The translations under genes were made by a program, and so were the position numbers. Shown in pieces: positions 31,470 to 41,300 of a stretch of DNA of 64,000 nt. Position 1 is the first letter of the stretch, and each line of letters begins with the position of its first letter. The stretch lies in the NCBI GenBank assembly GCA_950097015.1, contig CATNEN010000030.1:1411001-1475000 (forward strand), given 5' to 3'. The stretch comes from Macrostomum hystrix. Taxonomy: Eukaryota > Platyhelminthes > Macrostomidae. The notes below the pieces were generated by a model. It did no database searches, was not told the DNA's origin, and was given only the letters and a program-made list of their open reading frames with translations.

Positions 31470-34356
31470 TCAGTTATGCCCCACTCGATAACCGTGCATG
31501 TACTTCTCCCAGCGGGTCAGGGCGGTCAGGAGCCCGGGATCCGGTTCCAGGGTGGTCAGGGCTTGCAGCTGGGTCACGTGCACGCTGTGGTAATCCCAGC
31601 GCGCCCGGCGCGGCTCTTCGTCCGGATTGGTTACGTGACGCAGATCATAGTAGGTGCCGTCACCATGATCGAATAGGCCGATGGCGGATTTCAGTGACTC
31701 GATGCCGGCCGAGTAAAGCCGGCTAACGTTGGCCAGGTGGGCGCGAAGGCTTACACCGTCAATGACTTGGCCGTCGGCTTTCGCAGTCAGCTCAGCCAGT
31801 AGGTGACGGAGATCGTACAGGCCGAACAGAGAATAGATAAAGCCGTTAAGGACAAACAGGCCGCCGGGCACTGGGTACTCCTCGTACCAGGTGAGCCGGT
31901 CGAATAGGCGGGCCGTCACGCCGGTGGCCGGGTTCGAGGCGGCGTCCCGTTGAAACGGCGCCAGACCGCGCACCGCGGCAGTCAGATAGTCGCGCCGATT
32001 TGGCCAGCGGTGATGCAGGCGGACCAGCAGCGAGATGGCCTGGCCCTGGCCCATGGCGGAGCACCAGCCCGGCTGCAGCACCTGTGCGGGTCCAGCCGAT
32101 GGGTCAATGGGTCGATGGGTTTTTGAGTTAATGGGTCAATGGGTCGATGGGTCGATAGGTTATTGAGTTAATGGGTCAATGGGTCAATAGGTCAATGGGT
32201 TAATGGGTCAATGGGTCATTGAGTTAATGGGTCAATGGGTCAATGGGTTAATGGGTCAATGGGTCATTGAGTTAATGGGTCATTGAGTTAATGGGTCATT
32301 GAGTTAATGGGTCAATGGGTCAATAGGTCAATTGGTTAATGGGTCAATGGGTCCTTAAGTTATTGAGTTAATGGGTTAATGGGTCAATGGGTCGTTGAAT
32401 TAATGGGTCAATAGGTCGATGGGTCATTGAGTTAATGGGTCAATGGGTCGATGGGTTATTGAGTTAATGGGGCATTGAGTCATTGAGTTAAAGGGTTAAT
32501 GGGTTATTGGGTCAATGTGTCATTGATTTAATGGGTCAATGGGTCAATGGGTCATTGAGTTAATGGCTCAATGGGTCAATAGGTCAATAGGTCAATGGGT
32601 CATTGAGTTAATGGGTCAATGGGTCAATAGCTCAATGGGTTAATTGGTCAATGGGTCATTGAGTTAATTAGTCAATGGGTCGATGAGTCAATGGGTTTTT
32701 TAGTCAATAGGTCAAGGCAAATGAGTCAATGAGTCAACCGGCCAATGCCGTTAACTGCTGCAAGGGTTAAGATGCTGAGCTTAGAGCCTAAGACCCAAGC
32801 CGCTCACCTGCCGCCTCCGACGACGGCCGATCTCGCGCCTGGCCCGGATTGGCCAAGCGCCAGTGCTGGCGTTCTGATTGGCTACCAGCCAATCACCGGC
32901 TGCCCGGTAGAAATCCGGCCTGGCTGCGGCAGGCGTAACGAATTCCACGCGGCCCAAGTAGCCGACGCCGCGCAGAGAAATCCACTGCACTCGGCGAATG
33001 GTCACAGGTGGACCGCCGCCACCGCCACCTCGGCGACGTCGACGACCACCGGGGCGGCGGGAGCCACGACGCCCACGGCTGGCGCGCAGCTTTCGACGAG
33101 CTTCATCCGCCATCGGCGAAGCGTCTCGCCGTCGACGTCGCCGATGCGATTCTTCATCGCCATTTTCGACGCCGGGATCGGCTGCTTCTGAAGCATCGGC
33201 TGAACGATTATTGTCAACCTCGCCGTCTTGACTGTTGTCTTCGGCGAAATCCGAGTCGTCGTCATCGTCAACAAATGCCTTCTCAACGTCGATGGCCAAA
33301 TTGCGCGTCAAAGTGCGCCAAGCCTCGCCATTTGGCAAGCCGACTGCATAGTAGATGTCCGTCTTCTCGCCCGGAGCTCGATAATCGTCGACGAAACCGA
33401 CGCCATAGTGAAGCCGAACTGTGCCGCGTCTGTTTGTGACCAACTGGACTGTGACGCTGGCCCCGGCCACAGACAGGAAGTCAACCAGCCGAAGCACCGT
33501 TCGACCAGCCGATGCTAGCGACTCGCGCGCCAAATTTAGGCGAGCGCCGCGCGACAAATCTGCCGGTACGTTAAAGTGCAACAGCGAGCCGTCGCCGGGC
33601 GAGGCGGCTACGACTGGTCGAGGGGGCGAAAACGTAGCATTGACGGCCACATCCATTAGCTGGGCGCCGTCCGGCACCGTCCAGTCCGTAGTCCGATTCG
33701 CCGAACGAGCGCGTCGCCGAAGCATCGCCGCTGTTAACAAATCCGCTTCGGCTACTGTCGGCTTGTTGAGTTTCGGCCTTACTAAAATGACTCAGACCGT
33801 ACTGAGCTACCTGGATGACATACTCGTGGCCGCGCCGATCCCACTGCTGACTAACCGGGACGCCTCGGCGACCCGAAATGCGCAAGACTCGATCTCGCCG
33901 TTCTACGCTATAGTCGGCGAAGTGTAGGAAAGCGCCGTAGGGCGAATAGGGAAGCCTAGGCGGGTGCAGGCGGGCATAGCTGGCGTACCAGTGCAGTCGG
34001 CCATCGTCTGCTAGACCGCCGGACAGTTCGTAGCGCCGCTTAAGATAGTCGAACGGCACGTAGACTTCGGCGCCTCGGCGAATGCAGGCCACCCGTTCGG
34101 AGTCTTCAACTATGCAGTCCATGTCGTATAGAGACGGTGGCGCGGCTTTGTCGACAATGGCCATAACTGGCGGCTTGACCATTGCTGATATCTTATTCGA
34201 CTGATCTAAAGGCAGGTCATTGCTAAGAACTGGCGCCAATGGCACCGAACCGGGAGACAGAATCATAAAATAGATAATTAGGAAAGACAGCATCAGACAG
34301 GCCAGGATCAGCACGCGGCGCGGACTGAGCATACGCCGATGCGGCAGCAGCTTCAT
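31470..34356 (-). CDS. GLCE: D-glucuronyl C5-epimerase (heparan sulfate), one frameshift in exon 1
   Basis: Exons 32808-34356 and 31470-32081 join in phase 0 once one extra base near 33765 is skipped, giving about 719 residues (human 617). ATG 34356 begins a type II membrane anchor (about 14-34). Conserved blocks are GVPVSQQWDRRGHEYVIQVA with QYGLSHFSK, DWTVPDG, DIYYAVG, QPGWCSAMGQGQAISLLVR, WYEEYP, FVLNGFIYSLFGLYDL, GTYYDLRH and RWDYH, ending GHN. The enzyme converts glucuronate to iduronate in heparan sulfate in the Golgi lumen. Before the ARWDYH-type C-terminal domain sits a family-atypical insertion of about 90 residues, first acidic (DDDDDSDF), then Arg-rich, then Gly-rich. The frameshift, between SHFSKAET and KPTVAEADLL, looks like a single inserted base. 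Only 18 bp before the start, CCTTAG resembles an acceptor. Confidence 0.9.
32095..32735. repeat. Minisatellite, GGGTCAAT-type 8-bp unit
   Basis: Mixed 7-9-bp units (GGGTCAAT, GAGTTAAT, GGGTCGAT) fill the single GLCE intron (32082-32807). Confidence 0.93.
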
Positions 34357-35857
34357 CTAAGGGCGGGGGGTGGAGGGCGAGGCCCGGATCGGAGTGGACT
34401 GCAGCGGAGGCGGTGGCTTCGGCCCTTTTGTTGCGCCGCCACCCTCTGCGCGGACTAAGGGCTGTAAGGAGGAGTGCAAAAAAGCGGAAATTTTTTGTCA
34501 TACTGTCTACTTATCGACCGATATAAGTACTATGTTGAGAGCCTTGTAACTTCTTTTAATTTAAATAAATAATTCGCGACATGAAGAAAATTATTTTGTA
34601 AGGTAAAAAATGCACTGATTTACTAAAAAGCTATACTGGCCTTGCCTAGAAAGTTAGACTGTCCTTTACAATATAGTTTTAATTTGGCATTCCTTAAAAG
34701 TTATAATAGCCTTCTTTGAAAGACCTTACCTAGAAATTTACACTGACCTTTCCTTGAAAGTTGCACTGGCCTTTTCAAGCAAGGTATATTAGCCTTTCTT
34801 AGAAAGTTATGCCGGAATTTCCTAGAAATATACATCGGAATTTCCTAGAACATTATACAAGGCCTTTATTAAAATGTTATACCGGCCTTTCCTAGAAAAC
34901 TAAATTGACATTGCACCCCTTGCCTACAAAAGAAAAATAATTGACTAAATAAAGGCAAGAATTTGCATTTTGCGACTGGCACACGGTTTTTATTGATCCA
35001 AGAGATATTGTTTGCTATTATCGATAGCTTAAAATAGATGCGCATAAAAGTGAAGAGAAAACTACGGTCGCATTCGTGATAAAATATCGGGAATAATGCG
35101 TGCATAGAAACAGTTACCATTAAGCTTTATTAGACCACACAAAAAAACTAGAAATCTAAACAAAAGAAGGATAAGAATAAAATAGTTGAAGACATTGTGT
35201 GCCAGTCAAAAAATAGCAGAAAATGTTTTCGAAGCGACGAGTAGTACGTGAGGGACATCAGAATAAAACTTGAATAAACAATGAAACAGGCTTGAATTTA
35301 CACTTATATCGCAATAAAAACCAATTTTCAATTAAGTAAACAGTAGGTTAGTCTAGTGCTTTTATGGAACAGAAAATAAGCAGAAAGTGTTTCCAATCTC
35401 TAAGAAGCAATTTTTCCATTCCAATTTTTTAATTTGTTTTTGTCATAAAAAACCTTCGAACCGCGATTTGAAACCGCAAAAAATCACTTAAACTGCCAAT
35501 AAGTAGTATTTAAAGAATATTGAGGACAAACCTAAAAAACACACATATTCATAAACAAACACATGAACATCAAAGTCCGCAAATCAATAAATATGATATT
35601 GTAATTGTTTGATTAATAAAAAACACGCATTGAAAATTTTCAGTCTGCTGCAGAGGATAACACGGCGGACAGAGAGGGTTGCAGAGTTGGAGCAACGGAG
35701 CGGAGGGTGGACGCGCTAGGACGCTAATAGTTGATCTTTCGCACAGATTTTCTCCATTTATCGGCTTTTTCCCTAGAATATTTTTACATCGCTACTAACA
35801 GTAGGGTATTTTGTGAATGGCAATAATTTTTCTTAGAAAATGTCAACCTTTATTGAC
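34357..35857. other. Region between GLCE and the ATF4-like gene
   Basis: Left end (34357-34500) is GC-rich and probably 5' untranslated or promoter sequence of GLCE. 34600-34890 holds degenerate copies of CCTTTCCTAGAAAGTTATAC (about 27-bp spacing). 34900-35850 is AT-rich and should include the 3' untranslated region of the minus-strand ATF4-like gene; an AATAAA (plus-strand TTTATT at 35849-35854) lies only 4 nt after its stop codon, so a later signal is more likely used. Confidence 0.5.
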
Positions 35858-36571
35858 TTAAACAGTAGCCAGCTGTTGCTGCTGCTGACGAGCCAATAAC
35901 TGGCGCCTACTGGAGAAAATCTGGCGGCACATGCTAATTAGGAAGCTGGCCTCAGTCTCGGCCGCCTCAACCCGGCTAGCTAGGGCGTCGACGCCCGACT
36001 GAAGCTCTTCGCGGCGCTGATCGACGATTGAGTCGCCGAGTCGCTGCTTCAACCGGTAGCGATAGGCCGCCTCCCGGTTGGCTTCCTTCTTCTTCTGGAC
36101 GCGGCCGACTCTGACGCCGCCGCTAATGTCCGAATCGACTGTTATTTTTGACCGCTTCGACATTGACGACATGGACGATGGTGTCGGCGAGTTAGGCGAC
36201 TGAGTCAAGATTGTCTCAGACGAGAAGCTGCCTGGAGGACTAGGCGACGACTCGCCGTCCTTGTCGTCCCTTTCTTCATATTGGCCTGCTAGCTGCGGCG
36301 TTAGGATATCATTGAGAAATTCGTCCAGCGCCTCAGCATCATCGGCGTTGTTGTCAGCCGGTTCAATTGTTGACATTGGCAGCGAGCCAAAGAATGCATC
36401 AAAATTGGCGTCATCCGCGACTACCCCGCCCGCTACCGACTCGAAACCCGCTCCGAATTCCGCCCAATCTATGTAGCAGTTAGCAGACTCGACAGTCGGG
36501 ACGGCAGCGACTGGAGCAGTCACCACCGACGCCTCCTCCGGCCATGATTGACTTAGCAGCAATTCTAGCAT
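35858..36571 (-). CDS. ATF4: ATF4-like bZIP transcription factor
   Basis: Intact single-exon ORF of 237 residues. The N-terminal half is acidic (VVADDANFDAFFGSLP, NNADDAEALDEFL), typical of an activation domain. A Ser/Pro-rich stretch (105-140) is followed by a bZIP: basic region at 159-177 with KKKEANREAAYRYRLKQR, matching the N-x-x-A-A-x-R-Y-R-x-K-x-R pattern of the ATF4/ATF5 group, then a helical zipper to about 220 and a Gln-rich end. ATF4 is the effector of the integrated stress response and activates amino-acid and ER-stress genes. ATG 36571 has A at -3. Two upstream ORFs, described separately, reproduce the ATF4 translation-control layout and support the assignment. ATF5 or another related bZIP remains possible from protein sequence alone. 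Confidence 0.8.
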   Translation of the reverse strand: MLELLLSQSWPEEASVVTAPVAAVPTVESANCYIDWAEFGAGFESVAGGVVADDANFDAFFGSLPMSTIEPADNNADDAEALDEFLNDILTPQLAGQYEERDDKDGESSPSPPGSFSSETILTQSPNSPTPSSMSSMSKRSKITVDSDISGGVRVGRVQKKKEANREAAYRYRLKQRLGDSIVDQRREELQSGVDALASRVEAAETEASFLISMCRQIFSSRRQLLARQQQQQLATV

Positions 36572-36692
36572 GCTGAATGTTCTGAGCTGGTATCAACGAT
36601 ATAATTGGTATGATCTGGTCTGGTTCTTCTTTAAACAGTTGGTACTGTTCTTGTGGCAGTGAAATCGACTGGTAGATTGTTGAGAACGCCAT
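36480..36692 (-). promoter_or_regulatory. uORF2 overlapping the ATF4-like start codon
   Basis: ATG at 36692 in strong context (A at -3, G at +4: AAGATGG) opens 70 codons that end at TAA 36480-36482. It overlaps the first 92 nt of the bZIP ORF in another frame. Ribosomes translating it would pass the bZIP start codon, so it should be inhibitory. In mammals ATF4 uORF2 has 59 codons and overlaps by 83 nt, a close parallel. Confidence 0.8.
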
Positions 36693-36801
36693 CTTGGCTG
36701 ATTTAATAAAGGCTCGGGGCCTTGCTTGAACTAGCGAGTAGAAACTTATTTTGTGTCTGGTGCACCGTAGTGCGGTTGCTTCGGGAGCTGGCGGCGACAA
36801 G

Positions 36802-36810
36802 CTACTCCAT
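36802..36810 (-). promoter_or_regulatory. uORF1, two-codon upstream ORF
   Basis: ATG GAG TAG in strong context (GCCATGG). It ends 109 nt before uORF2, and no other ATG lies between them on this strand. A very short uORF1 of this kind lets ribosomes resume scanning in ATF4 mRNAs. A good acceptor (CGACTTTGCAG) sits 2 nt before the ATG, so a spliced or trans-spliced leader could begin there; if so, uORF1 would be close to the exon edge. Confidence 0.75.
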
Positions 36811-36879
36811 GGCTGCAAAGTCGAGGGAGATTTTTTGTTTTTTACTTTTTGGCATACAGAACTAAAGCTATCAATCACT

Positions 36880-37195
36880 TTCGTCAAGAGGGTGTTGGTC
36901 TGGCCAGGACTATGCACATTTGGGGTTAGGGGGTGTTGGTCTGGCCAGGACTGTGCACATTTGGGGTTAGGGGGTGTTGGTCTGGCCAGGACTGTGCACA
37001 TTTGGGGTTAGGGGGTGTTGGTCTGGCCAGGACTGTGCACATTTGGGGTTAGGGGGTGTTGTCTAGGACTATGCACATTTGGGGTTAGGGGGTGTTGCTC
37101 TGGCCAGGACTGTGCACATTTGGGGTTAGGGGGTGTTGGTCTGGCCAGGACTATGCACATTTGGAGTTAGGGGGTGTTGGTCGGGTCAGGGCGTG
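36880..37195. repeat. Minisatellite, 41-bp G-rich unit
   Basis: About seven copies with core GTGCACATTTGGGGTTAGGG. It lies upstream of the ATF4-like uORFs, probably in a 5' intron or promoter. G-runs on the plus strand could form quadruplexes. Confidence 0.93.
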
Positions 37196-38034
37196 CGTAC
37201 ATTTGGGCTTAGAAAGTGGAAATAAAATTATTATCTAATTTAGCAGAATAACGTTGGGCAGTCGTTGAATATGCTATGAAAGTGAAATGAACTTTCTTTA
37301 TTTTTTTATAGTCTATAAGAAGCTATGTATAAATATAGATAAATATATATATGTAGAAAGATAATAGATACAAAATGCTAAGAAAATGAAATATAGGCAC
37401 AATATTACCTGTTCTAAAAATTTAAACACAACAAAGTAACTACATTCTAAGAAAATTTTGAGAGAAAAAAAATTCGCTAGCGAATACAAGTACGATAATC
37501 GTTTCTATCGAATTGCAATAATTTAAATATACTAAAAGAAATAATAAAAGTCCTTAAAACCGGATACTTTAATAAGTTTACTTTTTAGACACATAAAAAT
37601 GGACGGTAATTAAAAAACAAAAACTAATAATTATAGAGAGAGGATAGAAGTATCACAGAAGATAAGCAAAAACTACAGCATGAAACCTATAGGACTACAT
37701 GAATATCTTATGCTTGTAACATAATTGTGAAAAATTATTCTGAAAACAAACGACTGAATTCTCTATTTTGATAACAAAAATTGCAATAAGAAACATTCGC
37801 ATGGCACAATTACTCTGATGGATGGAATAAGAAATAAAATGTTTTTTTTTCTTTAACTACTTGTCCATTGAGCCAGCCAATGGGGTATCAAATGTATCGA
37901 ATCGTTAATTATTTAACTTCCCATTATATCAACAAGGTCATTCTAGAGGTCAATTAAAGCCTAAATTAAATTATCAAAGGTCTGTACATTAAATGTGCAT
38001 GTAGACGCACCTTGAATCTACATGTGGCTTAAAT
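37196..38034. other. AT-rich intergenic sequence
   Basis: Strongly AT-rich, unique sequence between the ATF4-like gene and the coiled-coil gene. No ORF, tRNA-like fold or clear promoter motif is seen. Confidence 0.4.
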
Positions 38035-38215
38035 GTAAATTAAAAGTACCCTCGAATGTACTTTAAATGTACATATGGATGTACACTAAATGTGCATATG
38101 GATGTACTTTAAATGTACATATGGATGTACACTAAATGTACATATGGATGTACACTAAATGTACATATGGATGTACACTAAATGTACATATGGATGTACA
38201 CTAAATGTACATCAA
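38035..38215. repeat. Minisatellite, 23-bp unit with palindromic core
   Basis: About seven copies containing TGTACATATGGATGTACACT. GTACAT and ATGTAC are mutually complementary, so each unit can fold. Confidence 0.88.
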
Positions 38216-38347
38216 ATGCACATAATAATGTACCAATTAATGCCCATAATAAAGTATACACGTACTCAATATAACCCTGGAAAGTTAATGAAACAAATTT
38301 TCGCAAGAGAGAACTATACATTACTTCCGACATACTCCACATACAAT

Positions 38348-41300
38348 TCAGCCTGTTAGCTCAAGCGCAACCCGTCCGCTATCATCCTCGAAGTCAATCT
38401 GCGCCAATAGTTGACGCAACTCATCTGAAGCAGCTGTAGTCGCAGTATTCAACTCTTTACGATTGGTCGTCAGTTCCATGGCGGCGAGCGCTGTGGCTGA
38501 AGTGGCTGCCGCCGCGGCGCCAACTGAGCTCCGGCCGCAGCGATTTATTCGAGCCTCGAGTCTAGCAACGGATGCGTCCCTGACAACTAGGCTATTATTG
38601 GCATCGTCTAAGGCCTGGTGCAGGACTTGAATTTCGTGTTCAAGTGAGCTGGCTCGCTTCTCAGCCGCTTGCAAATCCCTAATTAAAGAGAAGGAATCGC
38701 AGCAAAGGTTTCAGTGAGATATGTATTGGGATACTGTCAGTGGGATCTGTATTTGGATACTGTCAGTGGGATTCTGTATTGGGATACTGTCAGTGGGATC
38801 TGTATTTGGATACTGTCAGTGGGATTCTGTATTGGGATACTGTCAGTGGGATCTGTATTGGGATATTATATATGGGATCTGTATTAGGATGCTGTCAGTG
38901 GGATCTGTATTGGGATATTATATATGGGATCTGTATTAGGATGCTGTCAGTGGGATCTGTATTGGTATATTATCTATGGGATCTGTATTAGGATACTGTC
39001 AGTGGGATCCTGTACTGGGCTGCTGATATTGGGATTCTACTAATGAATAGGAGCACTCACCTGGCTGACTCAGCGGCAGCTACCCTGGCTGTCTCCAGCT
39101 GGGCCCGCAGGCTGGCCGCCTCAGTCGAGTGCCGCTCTTCGGCCCGGCGCAGCTCTTCAGCTCGTCGTTGACGCTCAACGGCTGCCTCGGCCTGAGCCTG
39201 ACGATGCCCGGCAGCAACCCGGCTCTCGGCATGGACCAGCGCGGACTTGGACGCCGTCAGGTCGTCGGACAGCTGGCGCCGTTCGGCTAGCAAGGACTCG
39301 GTGGCTTTGGTTAGCCGGCCAATGTCTGCTTCCTTCTGTGCCAGCTCACCGTGTGCGGCGTCCACGACTGAAGTCAGCTCCTTGACGCGACGCCGAATAG
39401 TCGAGTATTCCTGTGCCGTGAGAAAGCGGTAGAGATAGTCGGCATTAAAACCACAATAGAAGATCTTTGGAGAAATCACAAGAGGCAGGATAGAAAGATA
39501 GAAATCCCTAGAGGCTCAATAAATAAATCCCCAAAGATCCTCAATATAGAAGTCCCCCTAGATCCTCAATATAGAAGTCCCCCTAGATCCTCAATATAGA
39601 AGTCCCCCTAGATCCTCAATATAGAAGTCCCACTAGATCCTCAATATAGAAGTCCCACTAGATACTCAATATAGAAGTCCCCCTAAATCCTCAATATAGA
39701 AGTCCCACAACATGCTCAATATAGAAATCCCACAAGATCCTCAATATAGAAGTCCCCATAGATCCTCTATATAGAAGTCCCACTAGACGCTCAATATAGA
39801 AATCCCACAAGATCCTCAATATAGAAGTCCCACTAGATCCTCATAGAAGTCCCCCTAAATCCTCAATATAGAAGTCCCACAACATGCTCAATATAGAAAT
39901 CCCACAAGATCCTCAATATAGAAGTCCCCATAGATCCTCTATATAGAAGTCCCACTAGATGCTCGATATAGAAGTACCCATAGATCCTCAATATAGAAGT
40001 CCCCCTAGATCCTCAATATAGAAGTCCCACTAGATACTCAATATAGAAGTCCACTATAGACAGTCTATAATTAGCAACAATTAGCAAGTACAAGCTAAAA
40101 GTACACAGGTAGGTTTCCGAGCGAGCTGCAGAGCTTACCTGGCTCAGCTGCTTGAGCTTGGCCTCCGCCTCAGCCAACAGATCCGCCCGCTCGCTGGCTT
40201 GCGGTCTCCAGCGTCGCCGCTCGGCCAGCCTCAGTCTTGGCGCGCCGTCTGGCCTCTTTAAGCTCGGCGCGCAGACCAGCCGACTCTTCGGCTAGCCGGC
40301 GGACGTCGGCCTCCCGTCGGGTTTCGGCCTCGCGAAGGCGGTCCCTACAGGCGGCCAGCTGTTCGCCGGACACTGTGAGTTGGCCGCGCAGTTCGGCCAG
40401 CTGGCCGGAGAGATCCTGGGCTGAGCTGCGCTGCTTCTGAGCTGACTGCTCCTGCTCCGATAGTCTATGGTGGAACGGAGCGATCAACGTATTAAACTAA
40501 ATTCCCATAAAATCATAGGAAGAATGGGAGTTGTAACAGCTTGTAATAAAAACTGCACAAATATTATTATTTTTCGAAGGGCTCTGACACATTATTTGGT
40601 GACACTTGACCTGCGGCAAGCGAGGCAATTCTGCCCATGAATACTGAGATACTGAACGCAGGCACACGCTTACACAGGTGTTTACATCTGCCTGAAATTC
40701 TCATCGTCAGGCAGGGTACACTCTGACTGTGCCTGGTAGATACGCCCTCAAAAGCGTAATTTGCACGACAAGCCCCCAAGCCGTCTTTTCATGGCTGCGC
40801 CACAAATGAATGTCGCCTTGCAGCGGAATCGAGCTCAGGGACCTTGGTGCGAGAGGCGAACGGATTAACAGTAGAATGACCGGGGTATTTCAAATACCCA
40901 CACTTTTCTTTTTTTGCATCTCCTAAAATATTAAACCAATCGGTATAAAAATCCAGAACACGGCCCAAAATTTTCCGCTATCAGATAAAACAACTTCCAG
41001 AATCACAAAACATCGGCATTGTCGAGATATTCAACGATTCTCGTCGGGGGTGTCTGGTGGCAAAAACCACCAATATAGGCTTACTTTTTCTGATCAAAAA
41101 ATTTCATAATGGAACCATGTCGGCTAAAAGTACACAGGTAGGTTTCCGAGCGAGCTGCAGAGCTTACCTGATATGTCGGCTTATTAATAATAATAATAAT
41201 TGACACCAGAGCCAAGGGCCAGTGCAGGTGTTGTGTGTCAAGCACACTAGCAGGTGGGGACTGCACACCTATTGTACTCCCCGGCTCTCTCGGACACCGG

